Positions 31,247 to 39,429 of a DNA stretch of 39,429 bases are shown here, one piece after another. Each line of letters starts with the position of its first letter. The first letter of the stretch is position 1. The stretch spans positions 1-39,429 of the forward strand of contig CBFIHP010000034.1 in NCBI GenBank assembly GCA_965662355.1, in the 5' to 3' direction. Both the position numbers and the translations under genes were made by a program. The notes under the pieces were generated by a model, which was given only the letters and a program-made list of their open reading frames with translations, did not search any database and was not told the DNA's origin. The DNA comes from GCA-2683825 sp965662355. GTDB lineage: Bacteria; Planctomycetota; UBA1135; GCA-002686595.

Positions 31247-33802
31247 ATGCCGGAAACGAGCTCCCGAAACCCCGTGCGCTGGCCGGCCATTGTGAAGGCC
31301 GTGCTGCGCGAATCGCGTGCATCACGCGGGTTGTTCCTGTTCTTCACTGGATGCCTGGCTATCGGTGTCGCCGCCGTCGTCGGTGTCTCCGCCCTGGTCG
31401 GAGCCATGGAGGGCGGCATGCGCGAACAATCGCGCGACTTGCTGGCCGCGGACCTGCGCGTCTCCGCACGGCGCGTGCTCCCTGAGGGACTGGAGGCGTT
31501 CTTTGCCAACGTGCCCCATGCCCGGACCAACGTGCGCGAGCTGGCCGCGATGGCGAGCTCGGGTGAAGGCGAGGAGCTCGAGAGTCGGCTGGTCGAGCTG
31601 AAGGTTCTCGAGGGGACGTATCCGTTCTACGGAACCCTGGACCTCGAGCCGACTCAGGCTGGCGCGGGCGTGCTGGGTCCCGAAGGTGTCTTCATCGCCC
31701 CGGAGCTGGCCCTGGGACTAGGCCTCGGGATCGGCGATTCCGTACGGATCGGGGGCGCGGATTTCCGCGTGATCGCGACGATCGTCGACGAACCCGATCG
31801 ACTGGACTTTGCCATGACCATCGGGCCGCGCGTGTTCATGGACGCCATGGGGTTGGCGCGTACGGATCTGAAGGACGCGCGCAATCGCGTGCGCTATCGG
31901 GCGCTGTACCGCATCGATGGTGACATCGGGAACGAGGCCCTCGCGCAACTGTCGGAAAAACTGACGGCGGCGTTGGACGACCCGACCTACCTGCGGATCC
32001 AGACGCACTCCGAAGCGCAACCCAACGTGCGTAACTCGCTGAGCCAAATCGAAGACTACCTCGGTCTCGTGGCGTTGCTATCGTTGCTGCTCGGCGGGAT
32101 CGGCGTGTCGCAGATCGTACGCGCGTGGTTGGCGGGTCGGACGCAAGGTGTCGCGGTGATGCGATGCTTCGGTTTTCGTGCGCGTGAGATCGCGGGCATG
32201 TACCTCGGGCACGTTGCGTTCCTGGCGGTCGCGGGGTGTCTGGTCGGCGGGTTGGCGGGCGCGTGCTTGCCCTGGTTGGTCCGCGCCTGGGCACCGGATC
32301 TGTTCCAGGGAAGCACCCACCACCTGTGGCAACCGCTCGCCCTCGTGCGTGGCGTTGGAATCGGGCTGCTCGTCGCCTTGCTGTTCAGTCTTCCACCGTT
32401 GAGCTCCGTATGGCGTGTGTCGCCGGCAGTGGTCCTGCGTGCGGAGGCCGTGCCCCTGGCGGTTCCGCGCGCGGTGCGCTTTGGTGCTCCACTGGCGCTC
32501 TTCGTCGGCGTGCTGCTCAGCGCCTGGATCCAGGGCGGAAGCTGGAAGGTCGCCGGGGCCTTCAGCGGTGGGCTATTGGGTCTGACCGCTCTGCTCTACG
32601 GCGGCGCACGGCTGGCGATGATGCTGTCCGCCCGCCTTCCGCGCGGCAAGTTCGGACCCTATCTCGAGCACGGCCTGGCGGCCATCGCCCGACCGGGAGC
32701 AGGAACGGCGGGCGCGATCGTGGCCCTGGGCCTCGGCGTGATGGTCGTCTTGGCCATGCACCTGATCGAAGGCCGCTTGAGTGAGGCATTGCGCGATTCG
32801 CTGCCCAAGGATGCGCCCAGCATCTTTCTCGTCGATGTGCAACCCGATCAGTGGGACGGCGTGCGTTCCAGAATGGAAGGCCAAGGTGCGCGCTCGGTCG
32901 ATTCGGTCCCGGTGGTCATGGCGCGTCTGCGCGAGATCGACGGGCGTCCCGTGCACGAACTCGCCAGAGAGCGCATCGATCGGGGTCAGGCCCAATGGAT
33001 CTTCACGCGCGAGCAACGCCTGACGTGGCTCTCCGAGTTGCCCGAGAGCAACGAACTGGTCGAAGGCGCTCTCTGGCAAGAAGTGGGCGTCGACGAGGTC
33101 AGCATCGAAGTCGACTTCGCCGAGGACCTGGGTGTCGGCCTCGGTTCCAGCCTGCTCCTGGACGTGCAGGGTGTACCCCTGGATCTCGTCGTGACCAGCC
33201 TGCGCACGGTCGATTGGCAAAGCTTCGCCATCAACTTCTTTCTCGTCGTCGAGCCGGGAGTGCTCGAAGGAGCTCCGCACTTCCGCATCGCTGCTGCGCG
33301 CCTGGATCCAGCGGAAGCCGAATACGCTCTGCAAAACGATCTGGCCCGGGATTTTCCCAACGTCACCATGATGCGCATCCGCCCGATCCTCGAGAAGGTT
33401 GCGGGCTTTCTCGAACGCTTCGCCTTCGGTGTCCGTGCGCTCGGGAGCTTCACGATCCTGACGGGTCTCGTGATCCTTGCCGGCGCGATCGCCACGACGG
33501 CCTTGCACCGTCGGCGCGAAGCCGCGCTCTTGAAGACCCTGGGTGTGACCCGGGCCGGCGTGACGCGGCTCTTCGCGGTCGAGTACGCCCTGACCGGATT
33601 CCTTGCGGGCACGATCGGAGCCTGTGGAGCGCTGCTACTCGCCTGGGGATTCCTCGAACACGTGACCGAGCTGGAAACGGACCTGGCTCTCGTCAACGTG
33701 CCCATGGCCGCAGTGGCGGCTGCGCTTCTCGCCACCGTCAGCGGGCTCTTCGCCAGCTGGCGCGCCCTGCGTGCGCGGCCTCTCGAGACCCTGCGGGGCT
33801 AG
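31247..33802 (+). CDS. ybbP: FtsX-like permease (YbbP type)
   Basis: An 851-residue inner-membrane permease partner of the YbbA-like ATPase. N-terminal helix (about 29-52, RGLFLFFTGCLAIGVAAVVG), large periplasmic MacB-type domain (about 60-260), then a helical block (LGLVALLSLLLGGIGVSQIV; WLVRAWAPD; VRGVGIGLLVALLFSLPPL), a second periplasmic region and a C-terminal FtsX domain ending RPLETLRG, as in YbbP. In E. coli this system is poorly characterised and is thought to handle lipid-related substrates with TesA. The E. coli protein is about 800 residues, so the size fits. Confidence 0.9.
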   Translation: MPETSSRNPVRWPAIVKAVLRESRASRGLFLFFTGCLAIGVAAVVGVSALVGAMEGGMREQSRDLLAADLRVSARRVLPEGLEAFFANVPHARTNVRELAAMASSGEGEELESRLVELKVLEGTYPFYGTLDLEPTQAGAGVLGPEGVFIAPELALGLGLGIGDSVRIGGADFRVIATIVDEPDRLDFAMTIGPRVFMDAMGLARTDLKDARNRVRYRALYRIDGDIGNEALAQLSEKLTAALDDPTYLRIQTHSEAQPNVRNSLSQIEDYLGLVALLSLLLGGIGVSQIVRAWLAGRTQGVAVMRCFGFRAREIAGMYLGHVAFLAVAGCLVGGLAGACLPWLVRAWAPDLFQGSTHHLWQPLALVRGVGIGLLVALLFSLPPLSSVWRVSPAVVLRAEAVPLAVPRAVRFGAPLALFVGVLLSAWIQGGSWKVAGAFSGGLLGLTALLYGGARLAMMLSARLPRGKFGPYLEHGLAAIARPGAGTAGAIVALGLGVMVVLAMHLIEGRLSEALRDSLPKDAPSIFLVDVQPDQWDGVRSRMEGQGARSVDSVPVVMARLREIDGRPVHELARERIDRGQAQWIFTREQRLTWLSELPESNELVEGALWQEVGVDEVSIEVDFAEDLGVGLGSSLLLDVQGVPLDLVVTSLRTVDWQSFAINFFLVVEPGVLEGAPHFRIAAARLDPAEAEYALQNDLARDFPNVTMMRIRPILEKVAGFLERFAFGVRALGSFTILTGLVILAGAIATTALHRRREAALLKTLGVTRAGVTRLFAVEYALTGFLAGTIGACGALLLAWGFLEHVTELETDLALVNVPMAAVAAALLATVSGLFASWRALRARPLETLRG

Positions 33803-33884
33803 CTAACGGCACATCCTGGGAAGGTGCAAAGCGGCCGCCCGATTCTCGATATTGGGTCGTTCTCGAAAGCCTGGCGCTCGTTGC

Positions 33885-33903
33885 AAAAAAACCCGCTACG
33901 GGT
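33885..33903 (-). terminator. Candidate Rho-independent terminator (minus strand)
   Basis: Read on the minus strand: ACCCG-TAG-CGGGT followed by TTTTTT (33885-33890). The 5-bp stem is short, but the U-tract is good. It would end transcription of the AbgT gene about 300 nt after its stop. Confidence 0.4.
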
Positions 33904-34090
33904 CCGAACACTCCCTCGGTTCGATGCGTCACAGCCGACGCGGATGCACCGGCGCTAGGTGGGGGGCGCTCTTTGGAGCAAGACCCATCTGGCGCCAAAC
34001 CAGGCAAACGTTCCTCCCTCCTGTTTAACGATTGGATGGCTGCGTGAGAACGCAATCAACCGCCACGTCCGGGGTGCATTCGACAAGCTA

Positions 34091-34120
34091 GGCGGTCAGA
34101 GACTCACGTTTCTGGCCGCC
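34091..34120 (+). terminator. Possible terminator-like hairpin (plus strand)
   Basis: GGCGGTCAGA pairs with TCTGGCCGCC (10 pairs, one wobble) around a 10-base loop, followed by CATTTTACG. The U-tract is short, so it is a weak candidate for ending the ybbA-ybbP transcript. Confidence 0.3.
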
Positions 34121-34200
34121 CATTTTACGCAGGGCTTTCGTATTCCGGGGGACAGCCGCTGCAGGCCCCCATGAGTATTGAGGAACCTGCTCGAGGATGA

Positions 34201-36075
34201 CTACATCCCGTAGGTGTATCCGGCTTGCAGGCCCAGCGGCACGCCGAGTGCCCAGTAGGCCAACAGGAACAACGTCCAGGTGACGATAAACGCGATGCTG
34301 TAGGGCAGCATGACCGAGATCAACGTTCCGATCCCCGTGCCTTTCACATAGCGCTGGCAGAAGGCCACCACCAAGGGGAAGTACGGCATCAGTGGGGTCA
34401 CGATGTTGGTTGTCGAATCGCCGACGCGATAGGCCGCTTGCGTCAGCTCGGGCGAGAGGCCGAGCTGCATCAACATGGGCACGAAGATCGGGGCGATCAG
34501 AGCCCACTTGGCCGATGCCGAGCCGACCAGGAGGTTTACGCAGGCGCAGAGCATGATGATGCCGACGATCGTCACGGATGAGGGCAGGCCTGCAGCCTTG
34601 ATCGCATCGGCACCGGTAACGGCCAACCACGCCCCGATGTTGGACTTACCGAAGGCGTCGATGAAGAGCGCCGCGAAGAAGGCCATGACCAGGTAGTAGC
34701 CCATGGTGCTCATGGCCTTGCTCATGCCTCTGATGACATCGCGGTGGCTCTTGAATGTGCCCGAGACGTACCCGTGAACCACACCTGGAATGAGAAACAG
34801 AAGGAAAATCAGGGGCACGATCATCTGCATGATCGGCGCCGAGAAGGCAGTGATCGAGCCGCCGATGACATTCGAGCTCTTCACAAGGCGTTGTGGAATC
34901 ATGACGGTTCCACCACCGCGTCGTGTCTCATGCAGCACCACCGCATCCTGTGCGTCGGAGGCCTGGAAGTCCGCGTGGGTCGCAAGTGCGTTCGACGAGA
35001 GATCGTACGTGCGTACACCATCGGGCGTTTGGAGTACCAGGACCGCTCCGGAGGGCAAGCTCGAGGAGCCGCCCAGTGCCAGAGAAACGGCGGAGGTGCG
35101 TACGGTCTCGGCATCTTTGACGATCGTGCCTTCGTAGATCGAGCCGTCGGTGAGGACGATCTTCATCGAGGGTTGGGAGCGCAGCGCCGAATCCGTTGGC
35201 CACGCGACAGCTGCGAGCGTGCCGACACCGAGGATCAGGGCGATGACGCCCCACTTGAGGCCCTTCGACTCCTTGGCCGTCAGCTCCTCCATTTTCGGCA
35301 TGTCATCGGGATCGCCATCGACCTTGACCTTGGCGAGGCGCGGTTCGATGACGCGATCCGTCAGGAACCAGCCGACCCCCACGATCAAGATGCTGGAGAT
35401 GCTGGTGAAGAGCCAATTGCAGAGCGGGTTCACCTGCACGGTTGGGTCGGTCACGCCCGCCGCGGCTTGCGTGATGCCCTGCAGCAGGGGATCGATGCCC
35501 GAGGGAATGAAGTTGGCGCTGAAACCCCCCGAAACACCGGCGAAGGCCGCGGCGATGCCAGCGATCGGGTGACGGCCGGCTGCGTAGAAGAGCACACCGC
35601 CCAGGGGAATCACCAACACGTAGCCCGCGTCGGCAGCCGTGTGGCTGACAATGGCCACGAGGATCAACATCGGCGTAAGGAGCCTCTTCGGCGTGAAGCT
35701 CAGCATCTTCTTGATGCCCGCGTTGATGAAGCCCGCCTCTTCTGCCACGCCGACGCCGAGGAGCGCAACCAGCACGACCCCGAGCGGGTGGAAGCTCGTG
35801 AACGTGTGCACCATGTTGGCGAGGAAGCCCGAGAGAGACGTGCCGGTCAGCTGATCCTTGATCGTCTGTACCGAAACCCCGCCGCGCGTCGGCACGGAGA
35901 ACTCGGTCCCGGCCATGACCTTTGAGAGGATCCAGGTTCCAATCAAGGCGAACACGAACAGAACCGCTGGGTCCGGGAGTTTGTTTCCCACCCTCTCGAC
36001 GAGGTTGAGAAAGCGATCGGTCAAGCGCACTTTGCCATTTGCACCGGGTATGCCGGGCGTGCCGTTGTCGGCCAT
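34201..36075 (-). CDS. abgT: AbgT family transporter with an inserted extra domain
   Basis: A 624-residue inner-membrane transporter related to E. coli AbgT (p-aminobenzoyl-glutamate uptake) and MtrF (drug efflux). Family signatures: LPDPAVLFVFALIGTWIL (33-50), SHTAADAGYVLVIPLGGVLFYAAGRHP (143-170, in parts), FSANFIPSGIDPLLQGITQ (185-203), FLIPGVVHGYVSGTFKS (427-443), and GDSTTNIVTPLMPYFPL. Between about residues 297 and 405 there is a non-membrane, beta-rich segment (SMKIVLTDGSIYEGTIVKD, LASGAVLVLQTPDG-like) that E. coli AbgT (508 residues) lacks, and it accounts for the difference in length. Monocistronic; start ATG 36075. Confidence 0.92.
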   Translation of the reverse strand: MADNGTPGIPGANGKVRLTDRFLNLVERVGNKLPDPAVLFVFALIGTWILSKVMAGTEFSVPTRGGVSVQTIKDQLTGTSLSGFLANMVHTFTSFHPLGVVLVALLGVGVAEEAGFINAGIKKMLSFTPKRLLTPMLILVAIVSHTAADAGYVLVIPLGGVLFYAAGRHPIAGIAAAFAGVSGGFSANFIPSGIDPLLQGITQAAAGVTDPTVQVNPLCNWLFTSISSILIVGVGWFLTDRVIEPRLAKVKVDGDPDDMPKMEELTAKESKGLKWGVIALILGVGTLAAVAWPTDSALRSQPSMKIVLTDGSIYEGTIVKDAETVRTSAVSLALGGSSSLPSGAVLVLQTPDGVRTYDLSSNALATHADFQASDAQDAVVLHETRRGGGTVMIPQRLVKSSNVIGGSITAFSAPIMQMIVPLIFLLFLIPGVVHGYVSGTFKSHRDVIRGMSKAMSTMGYYLVMAFFAALFIDAFGKSNIGAWLAVTGADAIKAAGLPSSVTIVGIIMLCACVNLLVGSASAKWALIAPIFVPMLMQLGLSPELTQAAYRVGDSTTNIVTPLMPYFPLVVAFCQRYVKGTGIGTLISVMLPYSIAFIVTWTLFLLAYWALGVPLGLQAGYTYGM

Positions 36076-36231
36076 GGGTAGTCCTCGGGGAGATTCTCTT
36101 GTCTCGTCGTCCGTTCACAGCGCGGATCCACACCGCTGGTTCGTACCATACGGTATCGGGGCGGTATCCGGCTGCTGTCCGCCGCGAAGCGTGGACCATC
36201 GCGGCCCACGGCGAGCTGAATGGGCTCGAGG

Positions 36232-36882
36232 TCAGCTTCGTGACGTGAGCCAGGCCTCGAGCGCGGACTTCGCCGCGGGCCATTCCTCTTCCAGCAGCGA
36301 GAACCAAGCGGTGTCCCGGTTGCGGCCCTTGATGATGAAGTGCTTGCGGAAGATGCCCTCGAACGTGAAACCCAGGCGCAGGGCCGCCTTGCGCGAGCGT
36401 TCGTTCAAGGCGTCGCACTTCCATTCGACGCGGCGATACCCAAGCCGATCGAAGGCTTCGCAGAGCATCAGATAAACGGCCTCGGGATTCGCCACACCGC
36501 GCTGGTGGTTGGTGCCGTACCAGATGTTGCCCAGCTCGAGACAGCGGTGGGTTTCTTCGATCCGCATGAAGCTGACCATGCCGACCGCAAGCTCTTGCGC
36601 GTGCTCGACGACCGTCAGAAACAGGGGATCCTTGCTCGCTGCTCGCTCGACCAGCCAGGCCTGCAGCACTTGCTCGTTCTCGAACGGGCCGTAGGGCAGG
36701 TAGGTCCAGAGGGTCTCGATCGCGCGGTCGCCGTGGGCGCCTGCGAAGAGCGCCGGGGCGTCACGGGAGGGGTCCACGGGTCGTAGGAGGACTCGGGGGC
36801 CGCGCAGCTCGCTCGCACCAGGGCGTCCGGCGCTTCGGGGATCGACCCGCTCGCCGCGGGGGGGCTCAGAAGGGGGGCTCAT
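36232..36882 (-). CDS. GNAT family N-acetyltransferase (RimJ/RimL type)
   Basis: A 216-residue acetyl-CoA-dependent acetyltransferase. After a Pro/Arg-rich N-terminus of about 25 residues come LRGPRVLLRPVDPSRDAPALF (first strand), the WTYLPYGPFENEQ region, ELAVGMVSFMRIEE, and WKCDALNERSRKAALRLGFTFEGIFRKHFIIKGRNRDT, the last typical of RimJ/L relatives that acetylate protein N-termini or small molecules. ATG 36882 has GGGGG five bases upstream; an in-frame GTG at 36894 is less likely. Divergent from the desaturase gene. Confidence 0.9.
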   Translation of the reverse strand: MSPPSEPPRGERVDPRSAGRPGASELRGPRVLLRPVDPSRDAPALFAGAHGDRAIETLWTYLPYGPFENEQVLQAWLVERAASKDPLFLTVVEHAQELAVGMVSFMRIEETHRCLELGNIWYGTNHQRGVANPEAVYLMLCEAFDRLGYRRVEWKCDALNERSRKAALRLGFTFEGIFRKHFIIKGRNRDTAWFSLLEEEWPAAKSALEAWLTSRS

Positions 36883-37111
36883 GCCCCCAATCACACCAAG
36901 AAAGGGCCTTCCAGGTGCCGGGAAGCCAGCTCATGAAAGGGGAAACCCTGCTTTTCCCTATACAAGCACGTTCATTGATCCGAACAGAAAGTAGCGAAAG
37001 AGAGCCCGCAAGTCGTTGCAAGCCCTGGCCCGCACGAGGGATATGCGCCATTCTTCACGGCCCTGCCTTCGCATCGGACAACTCCCTCCGACCCATTCCT
37101 GGAAACGATTT

Positions 37112-38029
37112 GTGACGACTCAAACTCCTGTGGCCCCGCATGCTGCGGGCCAAGGTGCCGCAACGGTCCAGCGTGGCGTGCATCTGGATTGGACGAATAT
37201 CCTCTTCATAGGGACCGCCCACCTGACCGCGGTCGCCGCCGTGGTCTACATGGCTGCCGTTCACTTTTCATGGTGGACCCTGGGGCTCGGGCTTCTCTGG
37301 TTCGCTTTCTGTGGCTTCGCGATCACCGGCGGATATCACCGACTCTTTTCCCATCCTTCCTACAAGGCCAGGTGGCCCCTGCGGGCTTTCCACCTGTTCT
37401 TCGGCGCGGCTTCGTTCCAGAACTCGGCATTGAAGTGGTCGTCGGATCATCGCGTCCACCACTCGCGTACCGATACGGACGCCGACCCGTACAGCATCCG
37501 CCGCGGTTTCATGTGGGCGCACATTTACTGGATCTTCTACAAGGCCCCCGAGGGCGAGGAGCTGGCGGGTGTGAAGGATCTTCGGGCGGATCCGTTGGTG
37601 CGCTTTCAGTACAAGCACTACATATCCCTCGCCGTTGTGGGTGGGTTCGTCATGCCCTCGCTCCTGGGACTCCTCTGGGGGGATTGGTTGGGAGCGTTGC
37701 TGGTCGCGGGCTTCCTGCGCCTCGTACTGCAATGGCACGCCACCTTCGCTGTCAACTCGGTGGCCCACGCCATCGGATCCCAGCCGTATTCGAACAAGAA
37801 CTCGGCGCGGGACAGCTTCTGGACGGCGTTGGTCACGCTGGGTGAGGGATATCACAACTTTCACCACAAGTTCCAGCTCGACTACCGCAACGGTATCCGC
37901 TGGTACCAGTTCGATCCCACCAAGTGGGCGATCTGGACCCTGTCCCACCTCGGTATCACGGGTGAGCTGCGGCGCACCCCCGCCGTACAGATCCAGCGCG
38001 CGCGCCAGTCGGTTCAGACGAACGACTAG
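37112..38029 (+). CDS. Membrane fatty acid desaturase (delta-9 type)
   Basis: A 305-residue di-iron integral-membrane desaturase that inserts a cis double bond into acyl chains using O2. Three histidine boxes: H76-RLFS-H81, H113-RV-H116-H117 and H248-NF-H251-H252, plus a further conserved His in ATFAVNSVAHAIG. Four helices surround them (about 30-50, 56-72, 195-220). GTG 37112 gives a normal N-terminus; upstream codons are not conserved in look. The 229-nt upstream region (36883-37111) has a GGGAAA/TTTCCC inverted repeat at 36940-36958 that could be regulatory. No ferredoxin or reductase gene is adjacent. Confidence 0.93.
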   Translation: MTTQTPVAPHAAGQGAATVQRGVHLDWTNILFIGTAHLTAVAAVVYMAAVHFSWWTLGLGLLWFAFCGFAITGGYHRLFSHPSYKARWPLRAFHLFFGAASFQNSALKWSSDHRVHHSRTDTDADPYSIRRGFMWAHIYWIFYKAPEGEELAGVKDLRADPLVRFQYKHYISLAVVGGFVMPSLLGLLWGDWLGALLVAGFLRLVLQWHATFAVNSVAHAIGSQPYSNKNSARDSFWTALVTLGEGYHNFHHKFQLDYRNGIRWYQFDPTKWAIWTLSHLGITGELRRTPAVQIQRARQSVQTND

Positions 38030-38050
38030 GGGCGAACGAGATCGGGATCT

Positions 38051-38680
38051 TCAGCTCGCTTGTTGCTGAGGCTCGATCTCCGATACGACTTCCTGGACTC
38101 CGAACAGCGGACGGTCGAGTAGGTCGCGCATGGCAGCAAGCAGTTCCTTTGTGCTCTCGGCGAACCACGTCACGTCATCCCTCCGTGCGTAATCCGCTCG
38201 TTCTGCAATCCCGGGCTGAAGCCGTTCCAGCTCCTGCAGGAAGTGGGATTGCATATGCGCGCGGCGGGTCAATTCGACCGCGTTCTCGATCAGGGCTCGG
38301 TGTTCGAGGGCCTGACGGATCGTGGTGATGAGATCGAAGGCGTTGCAGGGCTTGGAAAAGAAGCGCTGAACGACCCCGGCACTCATGGCCTCGCCCGCGA
38401 CCAGCAATGAGCGCTTACCGGCCAGGACGTAGCGCAGGACCCCGGGATGGTTCGCGCGGACCCAGGCGAGCAGTTCGAGCCCCGAGAGCTCGGGCATGTC
38501 TTGATCGGAGACGATTGCGTCGAAGCGGCGTTCCTCTACGAGACGCATCGCGTGGTGGGGCGAAGTCGTCGTTTCCAGATGCATACCCGCATCCTTGAGT
38601 GCGTGAGTCAGGCCACTGAGGATGATCTGACCGTCGTCGACGAGGAGAATATGCGGGCAAGTGGGTTGCGAGCTCTTCAT
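38051..38680 (-). CDS. Response regulator receiver protein
   Basis: A 209-residue protein with an N-terminal CheY-like receiver: acidic pair D15-D16 (ILLVDDG), phospho-acceptor D59 (IVSDQDMPE), and K111 in FFSKPCNAFDL. At the place of the usual Thr/Ser it has Ala (YVLAGK). The C-terminal 85 residues are helical (HRALIENAVELTRRAHMQSHFLQELE in parts) and no DNA-binding domain is seen. It starts 3 nt after the stop of the HD-GYP-like gene, so the two are likely cotranscribed. Its 3' end converges with the desaturase gene. Confidence 0.92.
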   Translation of the reverse strand: MKSSQPTCPHILLVDDGQIILSGLTHALKDAGMHLETTTSPHHAMRLVEERRFDAIVSDQDMPELSGLELLAWVRANHPGVLRYVLAGKRSLLVAGEAMSAGVVQRFFSKPCNAFDLITTIRQALEHRALIENAVELTRRAHMQSHFLQELERLQPGIAERADYARRDDVTWFAESTKELLAAMRDLLDRPLFGVQEVVSEIEPQQQAS

Positions 38681-38683
38681 CTG

Positions 38684-39429
38684 TTATGCGGCCTTGTTCT
38701 GCGCTTTGGCGCCTCTCACTTGAACGAAATCCTCGAGGCGATCCTGAGAGATGTAGGCGCGCATGCGTACGAGCGCGCTGCCCGTCAATATATGACCGCT
38801 GCTCAGGAGCTTGGTCCCGTCCTTTGTAACCACGTCTTGATCGAGTACCCAGCCGGACTTGGCCGACGAGATCGCGATCGTGAACGAAGTGTCGAGTACC
38901 TCGAGCTCGTTGATGCTCTTGAACCCATCGGCGATGGCCTGGGGCAAGTTGCCCGCGGCGCGGAGTGTCTGGGCCAGGGCCTTGTCGAGTTCGATTCCCC
39001 GCGCGAGTCTCTGATCCAGGTCAGAGCAGACGGTTAGAATTCGCGCGAGTGTTTTTTCTGTGTCTGTCTCCGCGAGAAGCGGCTTGTCCGCGGCCTGAAT
39101 CAGGCGCGCGATCATGTCGAAGCGCGGAATCTTGCGGATCAGCGTGGCCGCCGTCATGGGGACGTCGTCGATGGCCTTCTGCTCGTTTTGGGCGAGCGTG
39201 ATGCCGGCGTCTCGCTTGGCAAGCAGGACAGGCGGCAGGCCGACCCAGCCAATCTGCATCAGCACCGCTGCTGTTTCACAGGCCCACGTGTCGGGTAGAT
39301 CCATGCAGTCCATGACCTTGCTGACCAGCGCACGCATGCGCTTCGAGCGCGAAAACGCGATCGGATTCGTCAGGGCCAGAATGTCCGTCAGGACGTCGAC
39401 GCATCCATGCAGCGTATCGTCACGGAAGC
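38684..39429 (-). CDS. Degenerate HD-GYP-like domain protein, 5' end beyond window
   Basis: The open frame reads in from base 39429 (FRDDTLHGCVDVLTDILALTNPIAF...), so the N-terminus, possibly a receiver domain, is missing. The visible 247 residues align with the start of HD-GYP phosphohydrolases: where these have LLHDIGKIGIP, this protein has VLMQIGWVGLPPVLL, so the metal-binding HD pair is replaced by MQ. Later conserved metal ligands are also not apparent. It is probably a non-catalytic signalling module. It lies 3 nt upstream of the receiver protein gene. Confidence 0.7.
   Translation of the reverse strand, partial: FRDDTLHGCVDVLTDILALTNPIAFSRSKRMRALVSKVMDCMDLPDTWACETAAVLMQIGWVGLPPVLLAKRDAGITLAQNEQKAIDDVPMTAATLIRKIPRFDMIARLIQAADKPLLAETDTEKTLARILTVCSDLDQRLARGIELDKALAQTLRAAGNLPQAIADGFKSINELEVLDTSFTIAISSAKSGWVLDQDVVTKDGTKLLSSGHILTGSALVRMRAYISQDRLEDFVQVRGAKAQNKAA

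Larger units (their letters stand above)
33803..34200. other. Intergenic region between convergent genes, with three inverted repeats
   Basis: 398 nt between the ybbP-like gene (plus) and the AbgT gene (minus). It holds inverted repeats at 33885-33903, 34091-34120 and 34147-34170 (GGGGG ... CCCCC). The short open frames overlapping it have no recognisable sequence, so I call it non-coding. Confidence 0.55.

Noticed and set aside
34744..35925. Plus-strand frame of 393 codons
   Set aside because: Antisense to the AbgT gene, whose transmembrane pattern is clear.
36940..36958. GGGAAA/TTTCCC inverted repeat as a terminator
   Set aside because: Lies between divergent genes and has no U-tract; kept only as a possible regulatory site in the desaturase entry.

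Overview
The window is a visibly G+C-rich stretch from a Gram-negative bacterium. The Gram-negative call rests on many signal peptides and lipoproteins, a beta-barrel-type outer-membrane protein and a complete aerotolerance (Bat) operon. Four runs of 97-99 N show that this is scaffolded, probably metagenome-derived, sequence. The TlpA subtype, the Bat cluster and the several secreted proteins of unknown function would fit Planctomycetota or a neighbouring phylum. That placement is inference: there is no rRNA or other phylogenetic marker here. I see no tRNA, rRNA, CRISPR array, insertion sequence or phage gene.

Layout. 1-1860 (minus): a cut-off exporter-type ABC transporter behind a small ABM-domain monooxygenase. 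2002-5479 (plus): a TIGR02117/DUF2459 membrane-anchored protein, a PilT-like ATPase with an unusual tail, an unknown exported protein and a 48-residue peptide with a good ribosome site. 5513-6721 (minus): a secreted TlpA/thioredoxin-fold protein whose first catalytic cysteine codon is TGA, followed by a bacterial-SECIS-like hairpin. This is a strong selenoprotein candidate and the most exciting item in the window. 6868-10190 (plus): a methyltransferase-fold protein with a signal peptide, a second methyltransferase containing an assembly gap flanked by an exact 80-nt duplication, and a class I fructose-bisphosphate aldolase.

10203-15484 (minus): a tightly coupled four-gene unit with a secreted thioredoxin/TPR-like protein, a DUF72 protein, an osmoprotectant-type ABC ATPase and a substrate-binding/permease fusion. 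15751-23627 (plus): MoxR, DUF58, a DUF4381-like protein, BatA, BatB, a BatC-like protein, BatD and BatE. Six successive junctions in this operon are 4-nt stop/start overlaps, so the products are probably made in a coupled way as one membrane-associated complex. A lipoprotein metzincin (23650-26319) follows.

26351-30461: a DUF5829 secreted protein, a PagL-like barrel, a YigZ/IMPACT protein, a SEC-C protein and a TesA-like SGNH esterase. The esterase is divergent from a YbbA/YbbP ABC system (30531-33802), the same neighbourhood as in E. coli. 33803-34200 is non-coding with three inverted repeats. 34201-39429: an AbgT-family transporter with an extra domain of about 110 residues, a GNAT acetyltransferase, a fatty-acid desaturase, and a response regulator paired with an HD-GYP-like protein that has lost its HD dyad.
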